From CAZTNW01 sp964614945 (GTDB taxonomy: Bacteria > Caldisericota > JANLFM01): a DNA stretch of 64,000 nt. Where the stretch lies: contig CAZTNW010000001.1 in assembly GCA_964614945.1 (NCBI GenBank), forward strand, positions 434,001-498,000. Reading direction: 5' to 3'. Under the pieces are notes generated by a model, which had not been told where the DNA came from, ran no database searches, and was given only the letters and a program-made list of their open reading frames with translations. Both the position numbers and the translations under genes were made by a program. Shown piece after piece: positions 8,540 to 17,784 of the stretch (the stretch's first letter is position 1; the number at the start of each line of letters is the position of its first letter).

Positions 8540-9793
8540 ATGAGCATTATAGCTTCAGATAAACCGCTCGTCGAGACCGATCCTGAAATTCAGAAAGTTA
8601 TTCATTTAGAAGAAGAAAGACAGCGCGTCAAGTTAGAGCTTATTGCCTCGGAGAATTACGCCAGCAGGGCTGTAATCGAGGCGGTGGGCTCTGTTTTGAC
8701 GCACAAATATGCCGAGGGTTATCCAGGAAAACGCTATTACGGCGGATGTGAGTATGTGGACATGGCGGAGGACTTGGCACGGGAAAGGGCCAAAAAACTT
8801 TTCGGCGCAGATCATGCCAACGTTCAGCCCCACTCCGGGACACAGGCCAACATAGCCGTTTACACGGCTTTAGTTCCGCTCGGCGAGATAATCATGGCTA
8901 TGGACCTGACGCACGGCGGCCACCTCACTCACGGAAGCCCGGTAAACGTCTCCGGCAAGCAGTGGAAGTTCGTCCATTACGGGGTGAGTCCGGCGGATGA
9001 ACGCATTGATTACGACAGGTTACGTGATCTTGCTCTTGAGTATCGCCCTCGCCTCATTGTTGCGGGAGCGACTGCTTATCCGAGAATCATTGACTTTCCA
9101 ACGTTCCGGGCGATTGCGGATGAGGTGGGAGCATATTTCATGGTCGATATGGCCCATATCGCCGGCCTTGTGGCTGCCGGCCTCCACCCCAGTCCTCTAC
9201 CCTGGGCTCAGGTGGTCACCTCCACTACCCATAAAACCCTCAGGGGGCCTCGTGCAGGAATGATCCTCTGCACAGCTGAATTGGCCAAAGAGATCGACAA
9301 GGCCATATTCCCCGGCACCCAGGGCGGGCCCCTGATGCATGTCATCGCAGCCAAGGCTGTCTGCTTTAAAGAGGCTATGGGTGAGGATTTTAAAGCCTAT
9401 CAAGCCCAGGTGATAAACAACAGCCGGACCCTGGCGACCACATTAATAGAGGAAAATTTTCGCCTCGTTTCAGGCGGAACAGATAATCACCTAATGCTCG
9501 TGGACCTCACAAATATGGATATCACGGGAAAAGATGCCCAAATCCTTCTTGATTCCGTGGACATAACGGTCAATAAGAATACCATTCCTTTTGAGACTCG
9601 CAGCCCCTTTGTAGCCTCCGGCCTGCGCCTGGGCACTCCAGCCTTAACCTCTCGGGGAATGTCTGAGAAGGAGATGAAAACCGTGGCCCAACTAATCTCC
9701 AGGGCTATCCGAGAGAGAGAGAAGGAGGAAGCCCTAAAAGAAGTGAAAAAGATGGTCGAGGAATTGACGAGCCACTTCCCTCTCTGGTTCTGA
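8540..9793 (+). CDS. glyA: Serine hydroxymethyltransferase
   Basis: Converts serine and tetrahydrofolate to glycine and methylene-THF, feeding one-carbon metabolism (fhs is at 62 kb). The 417-residue protein has ELIASENYAS near the N-terminus, GYPGKRYYGG, and the PLP lysine in TTHKTLRGPR at residue 232. Full length. A clear ribosome site (AAAGGGGTAAAGG) precedes the ATG, 4 bases after rpiB ends. Confidence 0.97.
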   Translation: MSIIASDKPLVETDPEIQKVIHLEEERQRVKLELIASENYASRAVIEAVGSVLTHKYAEGYPGKRYYGGCEYVDMAEDLARERAKKLFGADHANVQPHSGTQANIAVYTALVPLGEIIMAMDLTHGGHLTHGSPVNVSGKQWKFVHYGVSPADERIDYDRLRDLALEYRPRLIVAGATAYPRIIDFPTFRAIADEVGAYFMVDMAHIAGLVAAGLHPSPLPWAQVVTSTTHKTLRGPRAGMILCTAELAKEIDKAIFPGTQGGPLMHVIAAKAVCFKEAMGEDFKAYQAQVINNSRTLATTLIEENFRLVSGGTDNHLMLVDLTNMDITGKDAQILLDSVDITVNKNTIPFETRSPFVASGLRLGTPALTSRGMSEKEMKTVAQLISRAIREREKEEALKEVKKMVEELTSHFPLWF

Positions 9794-9794
9794 A

Positions 9795-10424
9795 ATGAAA
9801 AATTTGGTGGAGATCAAACACCCTCTTATTCAGCACAAACTCGCTCTCCTCAGGGACAGACACACTGAGCCGAAGGAGTTCCGCGAGTTAGTAGAGGAAT
9901 TGAGCAGCCTCCTCGTCTACGAGGTCATGCGTGATCTCCCTCTTCTGGACCTTGAAGTTGAAACCCCCCTAGGTCGGGCAGGAGTGAAGATGATCAACGG
10001 GAAAAAAATCGCCCTTATTCCCATCCTGCGGGCCGGACTGATCATGGCATCAGGAATCCTACGTCTCTTACCTAATGCCAGGGTGGGGCATATCGGTATT
10101 TACCGCGACTCCGAATCCTTATCACCAGTAAGATATTACCAGAAGCTACCCTCTGGCCTAGAAGAGATGATGGTGCTTGCACTTGACCCGATGTTAGCTA
10201 CGGGCGGTTCCGCTATCGACACCATATCTCTGCTCAAGGAAAAGGGCGCAAAGACAATTAAATTTGTCTGCATCCTCGCCGCCCCCGAAGGTATCCGAGC
10301 TTTAAACCAGGCCCATGGTGACACTACGATCTACGCTGCTGCCGTTGATTCCCGCCTGAATAGTCATGGCTATATTGTCCCGGGCTTAGGGGATGCTGGA
10401 GACCGTCTCTTTGGAACCAGGTAG
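9795..10424 (+). CDS. upp: Uracil phosphoribosyltransferase
   Basis: Salvages uracil to UMP using PRPP. The 209-residue protein carries the PRPP-binding loop DPMLATGGSAIDT near residue 130 and the uracil-binding C-terminal segment YIVPGLGDAGDRLFGT. It starts one base after the glyA stop and its end overlaps wecB by 32 bases, so translation is probably coupled through this run. Confidence 0.96.
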   Translation: MKNLVEIKHPLIQHKLALLRDRHTEPKEFRELVEELSSLLVYEVMRDLPLLDLEVETPLGRAGVKMINGKKIALIPILRAGLIMASGILRLLPNARVGHIGIYRDSESLSPVRYYQKLPSGLEEMMVLALDPMLATGGSAIDTISLLKEKGAKTIKFVCILAAPEGIRALNQAHGDTTIYAAAVDSRLNSHGYIVPGLGDAGDRLFGTR

Positions 10425-11601
10425 CAAGATCAAGCTTCTCTCGGTTTTTGGCACCAGACCGGAGGCCACAAAGATGGCTCCGGTAATCAAGGCTCTGAGA
10501 ACAGAGAGTCTTTTCCGCCATTTTCTTCTCGTCACGGCGCAGCACAGGGAAATGCTGGACCAGGTGCTTGAGCTCTTTTCAATCCAAGCAGACTTCGATC
10601 TTAATATCATGCAGACCAGCCAGAGTCTCTCCCAGATTACTACTCGGGGCCTCAAAGGATTGGATCGCATCATAGAGGAAGTTCGGCCGGATTTAGTCCT
10701 CGTACATGGGGACACCACCTCCACCTTTGTCGGCGCTTTATCGGCCTTCTATCATAAGATCCCTGTGGCCCACGTAGAGGCTGGCCTGCGCTCTTTCGAT
10801 CGCTTCAATCCTTACCCCGAAGAAATGAATCGGAGGCTCACGGACACGATTGCCGACATCCTCTTTGCCCCTACACCCGTGGCTAAGCGGAATTTATTGC
10901 GGGAGAGAGCGAACAGGGGAACAATTTTGGTGACAGGCAATACGGCTGTGGATGCGCTGTCCGATCTCTCTGCCTACCTTGATCGGTCTCCCCTGCCTTG
11001 GGCAGTGTCTGACTCCAAGCCCTTCATACTGGTGGAAGTGCACAGGCGGGAAAATTGGGGGGAGCCGCTTCGCCAGATTGCTAAGGCCATTCATAACCTG
11101 GCCCTAGAATTCCCCGAATTTTCCTTCGTCCTTTCCCTGCACAAGAATCCGATCGTCCGGGAATGCATCCTGCCCATTCTCTCCGGAGTGGAGAACGTCG
11201 TTATCCTGGAACCCTTATCCTATATCAGCTTTCTCGCCCTGATGAAGAAGTGCTACTTCATTATCACCGACTCAGGTGGAATTCAGGAGGAAGCACCATC
11301 CTTTCATCGTCCTGTTCTTGTCACCCGCAGGGTAACGGAGAGACCGGAGGGGATCAAAGCAAATACGCTCAAAGTGGTAGGGACAACATGCCGCTCAGTC
11401 TTTCGCGCCTCCAAGAAACTGATCGTCGATCGAGAAGTATACCGTTCAATGACCCTCTCCCCCAACCCCTTCGGAGATGGCAGGGCCGCGCTAAGAATTC
11501 GTGATTATCTCCTGCATTTTTTCGGCCTCAGAGAAAAAAAGCCGGAAGAATTCGCACCAAATTTCGCTAAAGAGGAAAAAAATGAGCTATTACAGGATTG
11601 A
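10393..11601 (+). CDS. wecB: UDP-N-acetylglucosamine 2-epimerase (non-hydrolysing)
   Basis: Interconverts UDP-GlcNAc and UDP-ManNAc; ManNAc is the entry sugar for many wall polymers. The protein shows the GT-B-like N-terminus VFGTRPEATKMAPV, the segment VHGDTTSTFVGAL, HVEAGLRSFDRFNPYPEE and SGGIQEEAP. 402 residues if started at ATG 10393; TTG at 10411 is an alternative start. Its product suits the TagA-like transferase at 22.9 kb, whose relatives use UDP-ManNAc. It overlaps upp by 32 bases and murA by 20. Confidence 0.93.
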   Translation: MLETVSLEPGSKIKLLSVFGTRPEATKMAPVIKALRTESLFRHFLLVTAQHREMLDQVLELFSIQADFDLNIMQTSQSLSQITTRGLKGLDRIIEEVRPDLVLVHGDTTSTFVGALSAFYHKIPVAHVEAGLRSFDRFNPYPEEMNRRLTDTIADILFAPTPVAKRNLLRERANRGTILVTGNTAVDALSDLSAYLDRSPLPWAVSDSKPFILVEVHRRENWGEPLRQIAKAIHNLALEFPEFSFVLSLHKNPIVRECILPILSGVENVVILEPLSYISFLALMKKCYFIITDSGGIQEEAPSFHRPVLVTRRVTERPEGIKANTLKVVGTTCRSVFRASKKLIVDREVYRSMTLSPNPFGDGRAALRIRDYLLHFFGLREKKPEEFAPNFAKEEKNELLQD

Positions 11602-12847
11602 TGGCGCCTTTCCGCTCCGGGGGACCATCCTGGCCCAGGGAGCGAAAAATTCGGCCGTTCACCTCATCGCTGCTACTCTTCTGGCCAGAGATGAGGTGGT
11701 GCTGGATAAGGTCCCTGACATACATGATATTCATACGATGATCCAAATCGTGAGGAAAATGGGCTGCAGGGCAGACTTTGATCCCCGGAAGCACCGCTTG
11801 ATTTTGGATGCGAGCGGTCCCTTGAATCCACACATTCAGGACCCTGTCGTCTCCGAGCTGCGGGCCTCACTTTCCCTCACGGGAGCGCTCCTGGCCCGGG
11901 AAAGTGAGGCAAGCATCCTTTTTCCGGGAGGATGCAACATCGGCTCACGGCCTGTGGATTTTCACCTAAAGGGATTCAACGCCTTAGGAGCGGAGACCTT
12001 GCTCGAACACGGCATCATCTCCGCTAAAGCCAAGTTCCTCCGGGGCAGACGTATTTATCTGGACTACCCAAGCGTGGGAGCCACGGTGAACATAACCTTA
12101 GCCGCGGTCCTCGCTCAGGGGGAGACGATTCTGGAAAATGTAGCCGAGGAGCCAGAGATTATCGATCTCTGCAACCTGCTGAAGAAAATGGGGGCAAAAA
12201 TAAAAGGAGCAGGGACAAAGATGCTCTACATCAGAGGCGTGCGCTCGCTGAAGGGCGCAACGCACAAGGTGATACCGGACAGAATCGAGGCAGGAACATA
12301 CCTTGTCGCCGGAGCGATGACTTCGGGGGAACTGACTGTTCAGGAGGTAAACCCGGAGCACCTTGAGCCGCTGCTGGTCAAACTACAGGAGGCCGGCGTC
12401 CGACTTGAAGTGGGCAAGAGCAAAATCCACACTTCCTCCCCTCGGCGCCCGCAAGCCATTGACATCAAGACCATGCCTTATCCAGGTTTTCCCACGGATC
12501 TGCAAAACCAGATGATGGCCTTTCTCGCCCGGGCCGAGGGAACGAGCCTGATCATGGAGACAGTGTTCGAGAATCGTTTTGTCATCACCGGCGAATTGCG
12601 TAAAATGGGAGCCGATATCCGGACGGAAGGACACGGGGCAGTCATTACTGGAGTGCCAAACCTCACAGGAGCTAAGGTCACCTCACCCAACCTGAGAGGG
12701 GGAGCTTCTCTCGTCTTGGCAGCCTTAGCTGCCAAAGGTTCCTCAGAAGTACGGGAGATTCAACACATAGACCGCGGCTATGAAAAAATGGAGGAAAAAT
12801 TGAGCGCGGTTGGCGCTAAAATAAAACGTATGCAGGCGGAAAGGTAG
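11582..12847 (+). CDS. murA: UDP-N-acetylglucosamine 1-carboxyvinyltransferase
   Basis: First committed step of peptidoglycan synthesis: transfers enolpyruvate from PEP to UDP-GlcNAc. The catalytic cysteine is C118 in FPGGCNIGSRPVD, so the enzyme is the fosfomycin-sensitive Cys form. Start chosen at ATG 11582 because it is preceded by AGAGGA and begins MSYYRIDG with the family start; upstream in-frame codons read through the wecB end. 421 residues. Confidence 0.95.
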   Translation: MSYYRIDGAFPLRGTILAQGAKNSAVHLIAATLLARDEVVLDKVPDIHDIHTMIQIVRKMGCRADFDPRKHRLILDASGPLNPHIQDPVVSELRASLSLTGALLARESEASILFPGGCNIGSRPVDFHLKGFNALGAETLLEHGIISAKAKFLRGRRIYLDYPSVGATVNITLAAVLAQGETILENVAEEPEIIDLCNLLKKMGAKIKGAGTKMLYIRGVRSLKGATHKVIPDRIEAGTYLVAGAMTSGELTVQEVNPEHLEPLLVKLQEAGVRLEVGKSKIHTSSPRRPQAIDIKTMPYPGFPTDLQNQMMAFLARAEGTSLIMETVFENRFVITGELRKMGADIRTEGHGAVITGVPNLTGAKVTSPNLRGGASLVLAALAAKGSSEVREIQHIDRGYEKMEEKLSAVGAKIKRMQAER

Positions 12848-12853
12848 GGGAAC

Positions 12854-13387
12854 ATGCCATTATTGGATAACAAGGGAAGGCTCTTCGGAAGAATCAATAT
12901 ATTCGACCTTCTGGTCCTCTTGCTCATAATAGGCGTGGTCGCATTCCTGGGCTACAAGTTCCTTTTCGCACCGACTACTCCTTTCGCCGAGGATTGCCTG
13001 GTTACCTTGACCTGGGCAAATGTGGAGCCCGATGTCGCCCAATGGGTGAAAGTGGAAGACCGGGCTACGGATGGGGCTGGAAACACCCTGCTCGAGGTAG
13101 TGGAGGTGGTGGTGAGACCCGCCCGGGTCCCGGTTAATACCGCTGACGGACAAGTTGTAGTGGTCGATCACCCCCATCTGAAATCAGTCATCCTCAAGGC
13201 ACACGCTCCGAAAGTTGCCAGGACCGGACTTTTTGAGCTCAGAGGTCAAGAATTAAAGATGGGAATCAACGTCATTGTGCAGATGGACGCTCCTGCCCTC
13301 GGATCTCCCTATAAGTTCTCCGGTTTATGCACAGCAATCGAATTCATCCCTCCTAAGGGGAATTATCCTATTCCCTCTACCCCTTAA
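12854..13387 (+). CDS. DUF4330 domain protein, single membrane anchor
   Basis: A 177-residue protein starting MPLLDNKGRLFGRINIFDLL followed by one transmembrane helix (about residues 19-40) and a predicted beta-rich extracytoplasmic part. The N-terminal block and size match DUF4330 proteins, which are often found beside envelope genes. Function is unknown. It begins six bases after murA and ends directly at the murJ start, so it belongs to the envelope run. Confidence 0.75.
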   Translation: MPLLDNKGRLFGRINIFDLLVLLLIIGVVAFLGYKFLFAPTTPFAEDCLVTLTWANVEPDVAQWVKVEDRATDGAGNTLLEVVEVVVRPARVPVNTADGQVVVVDHPHLKSVILKAHAPKVARTGLFELRGQELKMGINVIVQMDAPALGSPYKFSGLCTAIEFIPPKGNYPIPSTP

Positions 13388-14935
13388 GTGACCACCTCGC
13401 GCATCGCCCAATTCGCCAGCATCCTTATGCTGGCAACCATTCTCAGCCGTTTTCTCGGTTATATCTGGAAGGCCCTCCTTTCGGCATTCTTTTTTGGCAC
13501 GCTTTCTGATGCTTTCCTGCGGGCAAATACTCCTCCTAATATGCTTTACAACATCCTTACCGGGGTGCTTCTCTCTGCTCTCTTCATTCCCTTTTTTACC
13601 CGTTATCTGGTCAGAGAGGAGAGGGAAGAGCTGTGGCGCCTGACTTCCTCCCTCTTCATCGTCCTCTTTATCATCCTGACTGCTCTCTCCCTCCTGGGCA
13701 TCGTATTCGCCCCTTACCTTACTGACTGGCTGAACCCGACTTCTGACGCGAGTACACGCGCCCTGACGACTCAACTCTCGCAAATCATGTTCCCCGGCCT
13801 GATCTTCCTGGGTTGGGCCGGCCTGACTACTGCCCTCCTCAACGCACAGCACAACTTTACTATTCCCGCTCTTTCTGTCGTAGCTTTCAATATTACCCTG
13901 ATTCTTTTCATCCTCTTCGCCCGACCGCTGGGAGTACAGGCCGCAGCCTGGGGTTGGTTAGTTGCCGCTCTGGTCCAATTCGTCACTCAGGTGCCCTCTT
14001 TGGTCTCACACGGGTTTCGCCCCCTCATACGTTCTCTTTGGCATCCCGACCTGAAAAAAATGGCCATTCTCGCTCTGCCCCTTCTCGTCTCCACCGCTAT
14101 TGACCAGCTCTCGCCCCTCTTCGAAGCCCGCTTGACCTCCGCCTTAATCGAGGGAAGCTTCACCGCCCTGCGCAATGCCGGAGTTCTAGTTCAGCTTCCC
14201 TTGGGAATTTTTGCCATGAGCATCTCAACCGCTATTTATCCAACGCTGACCGGACAAATTTCCCAGGGGCAGTGGAAGGAATCCAAGGAAAGCATTCGCT
14301 GGAGCATTGGCGCTTCATCGCTCTTCATCCTTCCTTCAGCTGTAGGACTGATTGCTCTCTCTACTCCGATAATCCGGGTGCTTTTTCAATATGGTGAATT
14401 TACCGCCTTGGGAACATCCCTCGCGGCTTTAGCCCTTTCTCTCTATGCCCCCGGCCTCTTTGCCAACGCAGTCCTGATGGTCCTCCTGCGGGCTTTCTAC
14501 GCAATGCAGGACACTCTTACTCCTGTCCTCATTACGCTGGGAGGTCTTGGCCTGCAGATAATGCTTTATTTCGTTCTCGTGGGGCCGATGGGCGTTGGAG
14601 GCCTGGCCCTGGCTGCGACGATCGCGGCCGGCTTCAACTTGATTCTGATGGTTATCTTTCTGCGCAGGAAAATCGGTCCTCTCGGCCTTACGGCACTTGT
14701 CCCCTCCATGGGAAAAATGCTCCTGGCTTCCGTTCTGATGGGTATAAGCTGTTATTTCATCGATAGGCTGCTCCTCCTCTTCCTAAATCCTCTTTCTCTT
14801 ACCGGCAGATTGCTGGAAACAATGCTTTCCATTGTCTGCGGCCTAATCGTATACACTGCGCTCCTTTATTTGCTGAAGGTAAAGGAGTTATTCCCGCTCC
14901 TGGAGAGAGCCAAGCGGCGATTAGGCATAAGGTGA
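13388..14935 (+). CDS. murJ: Lipid II flippase MurJ (MviN family)
   Basis: A 515-residue polytopic membrane protein of the MOP superfamily that moves lipid II across the membrane. The N-terminal half has the MurJ signature SRFLGYIWKALLSAFFFG and NMLYNILTGVLLSALFIP, and about 14 hydrophobic helices can be traced. GTG start lies immediately after the DUF4330 stop with no evident ribosome site, implying translational coupling. It sits between peptidoglycan and wall-polymer genes, consistent with its role. Confidence 0.9.
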   Translation: MTTSRIAQFASILMLATILSRFLGYIWKALLSAFFFGTLSDAFLRANTPPNMLYNILTGVLLSALFIPFFTRYLVREEREELWRLTSSLFIVLFIILTALSLLGIVFAPYLTDWLNPTSDASTRALTTQLSQIMFPGLIFLGWAGLTTALLNAQHNFTIPALSVVAFNITLILFILFARPLGVQAAAWGWLVAALVQFVTQVPSLVSHGFRPLIRSLWHPDLKKMAILALPLLVSTAIDQLSPLFEARLTSALIEGSFTALRNAGVLVQLPLGIFAMSISTAIYPTLTGQISQGQWKESKESIRWSIGASSLFILPSAVGLIALSTPIIRVLFQYGEFTALGTSLAALALSLYAPGLFANAVLMVLLRAFYAMQDTLTPVLITLGGLGLQIMLYFVLVGPMGVGGLALAATIAAGFNLILMVIFLRRKIGPLGLTALVPSMGKMLLASVLMGISCYFIDRLLLLFLNPLSLTGRLLETMLSIVCGLIVYTALLYLLKVKELFPLLERAKRRLGIR

Positions 14936-14939
14936 TTAT

Positions 14940-15923
14940 TTGAAGAGCAGGAAAGAAACGAATAGAATCCCAGCTATGAGACGAAAAAGCCGAGGGAAGC
15001 TCGGGCAAAAAATCCTCATTTTGGCGCTTTCTGCAGTAATACTTGTCGTCGGAGCTGCTGTCGGTTGGTTCTATATGACCTATCTGAAGGCCAGGGCCAA
15101 TATCGACCACACGATAGAACTTCCTTCCCCCACTCCCGGAGAGCGGGCTAATATCCTATTAATCGGTGTTGATGCCAGGCCCGGGGAATTGACTTCGCGC
15201 TCAGATACCATTATTTTTGTCAGCATCAACCCCTCGGTTCCGGAAGTCTTAATCCTCTCAATACCCAGGGATTGCCTCGTGCAGATTCCGGATTACGGTG
15301 AGGATAAGATCAATGCCGCGCACTCTTACGGCGGAATTTCCCTCCTCGCAGAGACAGTCTCTTTTCTTTTGAACCGCACGATCCATTATTACGCAGAAAT
15401 CAACTTCGAGGGCTTTGAAAGGGTGATCGATATCCTCGGGGGGGTGGATTTCAACGTGGAGGACCGGATGTATTATCCCTGGGAGGGGATCGACCTCTAC
15501 CCCGGGCTGCAACATCTCAATGGAGAACAAAGCCTCGCTTACGTCCGCTATCGGGATTACCCTGAGGGAGATATCGCGCGCGTGCACAAACAACAGAAGT
15601 TCTTCGCCAGCATCATCGAACAGCATTTCACCTGGCAGAACGTGATGAAAATACCCTCTATTTTCAACGAGATCACTTCCTGCATGGAGACGAACATCCC
15701 CATCGAGAAAGCGATTGAGATCGCTAAATCACTAGGAGAGCTGAAGATGAACCAGGTGCGCCTGGAAGTGGTACCCGGCAATTTCCTCGATATAGGGGGT
15801 ATCAGCTTTTGGGGAGTCGATAGAACTGCCCTTAACAATCTTTTGGAATCGCTGGAAGAGCCCTGGGCCTCAGAGGAGGGGACCTTCTCCTTATCCCCGG
15901 AATACGAGGAGCAGGATGAGTAG
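14940..15923 (+). CDS. LytR-CpsA-Psr (LCP) family wall-polymer ligase
   Basis: A 327-residue protein with a basic N-terminus, one transmembrane helix (about residues 22-45) and an LCP domain. Characteristic blocks are NILLIGVDARPGE, SDTIIFVSI, SIPRDCLVQIP, KINAAHSYGG, and GEQSLAYVRYRDYPEGDIAR with the conserved arginines. LCP enzymes transfer lipid-linked glycopolymers to peptidoglycan outside the membrane. TTG at 14940 is the annotated start; ATG at 14976 is an alternative. This supports a peptidoglycan-linked polymer as the product of the cluster. Confidence 0.9.
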   Translation: MKSRKETNRIPAMRRKSRGKLGQKILILALSAVILVVGAAVGWFYMTYLKARANIDHTIELPSPTPGERANILLIGVDARPGELTSRSDTIIFVSINPSVPEVLILSIPRDCLVQIPDYGEDKINAAHSYGGISLLAETVSFLLNRTIHYYAEINFEGFERVIDILGGVDFNVEDRMYYPWEGIDLYPGLQHLNGEQSLAYVRYRDYPEGDIARVHKQQKFFASIIEQHFTWQNVMKIPSIFNEITSCMETNIPIEKAIEIAKSLGELKMNQVRLEVVPGNFLDIGGISFWGVDRTALNNLLESLEEPWASEEGTFSLSPEYEEQDE

Positions 15924-17784
15924 AGTCCTTGAATCCAGCTTCTTTTATTCCTGGATCTCCAAGCTCGCTTCGCCCTGGCAGGGAAGCTTCACTTACCAGA
16001 TTCTGAAAGGAGTTTATATTTTCGGAGTGAATGTGCTGCAGAACAGCTCAGTCGCCCGAGTTTTTGTCCCAGGTCGTACCGCCAATGCGCCGGGCGCTGC
16101 GGGTGCCGCTACCATGGAATTACTGCGCAGGAGGGGAAGCAGGGCAATCCTCTCACTCTGCCGCCTGGGGGAAAAAGCCTCCGAAAGATCCCTCATTAAG
16201 AAGCTCTGGTTTGCTCTCTCTTCCGATCTGAAGGAGGCGCTCTTTCCTTCGGTTTCAGCTTCAATTTTTGGTTTCACTACCGTATACTTTTCCCTTTCTT
16301 TCTTGAGTTTTAAGCTCGGCGGCCTGACTTACACGGCCACAGCCTTGATTCTTTTTCTTTTCAGCCTGGTTGGCCTGCTGTTGCCTGTCCGGTACTCGTC
16401 AGGCTCGATCCTCACTTTTTTGTCCCTTCGCTCCAGGACAGAATCCAGGCACGGTGTACTCTGGATCCTCTTCGGATCACTTCTTGGCCTGCTTTCTTTC
16501 CTTTCCTCGCCCCTGATCATCCTCATTCTCTGTATATCCTTTCTCTTCCTCCTCAAGGTCCTTCGTTCTCCCGAAACGGGGCTTTATGCCGTTTTCGCCT
16601 ATCCTTTGCTGGATTTCGCTATCCGCTCCTCTCTTTCTTCCACCCTGGGTAAGCTCTGGTCTTTTGTGCTGCTCGCCCTTCTTTTCTTCGCCATCTTCTG
16701 GCGTATGGGGCTGGAGAAGGAAAGGCATTTCTCGAGCAGTGAGGCCGCACTTCCCCTCCTTGTCCTTCTTCTCTGGTGCAGTGTCTCGCTTGCCTTCAAC
16801 CAGGTTTCTTTCGAGGTCGGGTTTGAAGGTGTTCGCGCGATTCTGCAAACCTCCCTTTTCTTCTTTGCCACTCTGAATGCACTGAGGAGTAGGAAAGGTT
16901 TACGCCCTCTATTTTTCACGCTGGGTCTGGTGATCGCCATTATCTCCCTCTACGCCGTGTATCAATACATGGTTCAGATACCGGTCAAGCCCGGATGGGT
17001 GGACGTGGATTTTGAACAGAACATTAAGAGCCGTTCTTATTCAATTTTCCCGAGCCCTAATGGCCTCTCCGGCTATTTAGTTCTCTTCATCCCTCTTCTT
17101 CTCGTCCTTTTCTTCGAGGAGAGGAAAGCACTTCAGAAACTATTTTTCTTTTCTGTTCTGGGACTCGCTGCCCTCGCCCTTCTCTTTACCTTGACTCGGG
17201 CGGCCTGGCTGGCTTGCGGGTTGAGCCTCTTGCTCTTAGGTATCCTCCACGACCGTCGCGTCCTCGTAGTCCTCCTGATCATACTCATTGCTGTTCCTTT
17301 CGTCCCTCTATTAGCACAGCGCTTCGACACCTTGATCTCCGGGCAATACTGGGTTAAAAGCGCTACTGCCGGCCGTCTTTATCGCTGGGAACTCGCTTTA
17401 GAGATCGCTGACGGATCACCTCTATTGGGCAGCGGCCCCGGTACTTTCGGCGGAGCGGTCGCCTATCGCGCCGGTTACTGGCCGGGTATCTACGCGGATA
17501 ATTATTACCTGAAGACGGCGGCTGAATTGGGTTACGCTGGCCTTGCCATTTTCGGCCTCCTTGCCCTGACCCTAATTGTGGGAGGGTTCCGTCGTATAAA
17601 TTCAATAAAGGAGAAGAATCTGAAAAATATCGGCTGGTCTCTCCAGACCGGTCTCATTGCCTTTCTCATTCACAACTTTACGGAAAATCTGTGGGAAGAG
17701 CCCTCCCTGGCCGTCGGATTTTGGGCCATGAGCGCGTTCCTTTTTGCCTTGCCCCTTTTGAAGAAAGATGGCCAAGAAGCTTAA
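15916..17784 (+). CDS. O-antigen ligase-like polytopic membrane protein
   Basis: 622 residues. An unusual N-terminal extension of about 110 mostly soluble residues is followed by about 12 transmembrane helices. The Wzy_C/WaaL-type core is recognisable around FPSPNGLSGYLVLF and the conserved TRAAWLA, then a periplasm-facing loop with LGSGPGTFG. Members polymerise or ligate lipid-linked glycans outside the membrane. With an LCP ligase and no lipid A genes here, a polymerase role in a wall polysaccharide is likelier than lipopolysaccharide ligation. It overlaps both neighbours by 8 and 17 bases. Confidence 0.8.
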   Translation: MSRVLESSFFYSWISKLASPWQGSFTYQILKGVYIFGVNVLQNSSVARVFVPGRTANAPGAAGAATMELLRRRGSRAILSLCRLGEKASERSLIKKLWFALSSDLKEALFPSVSASIFGFTTVYFSLSFLSFKLGGLTYTATALILFLFSLVGLLLPVRYSSGSILTFLSLRSRTESRHGVLWILFGSLLGLLSFLSSPLIILILCISFLFLLKVLRSPETGLYAVFAYPLLDFAIRSSLSSTLGKLWSFVLLALLFFAIFWRMGLEKERHFSSSEAALPLLVLLLWCSVSLAFNQVSFEVGFEGVRAILQTSLFFFATLNALRSRKGLRPLFFTLGLVIAIISLYAVYQYMVQIPVKPGWVDVDFEQNIKSRSYSIFPSPNGLSGYLVLFIPLLLVLFFEERKALQKLFFFSVLGLAALALLFTLTRAAWLACGLSLLLLGILHDRRVLVVLLIILIAVPFVPLLAQRFDTLISGQYWVKSATAGRLYRWELALEIADGSPLLGSGPGTFGGAVAYRAGYWPGIYADNYYLKTAAELGYAGLAIFGLLALTLIVGGFRRINSIKEKNLKNIGWSLQTGLIAFLIHNFTENLWEEPSLAVGFWAMSAFLFALPLLKKDGQEA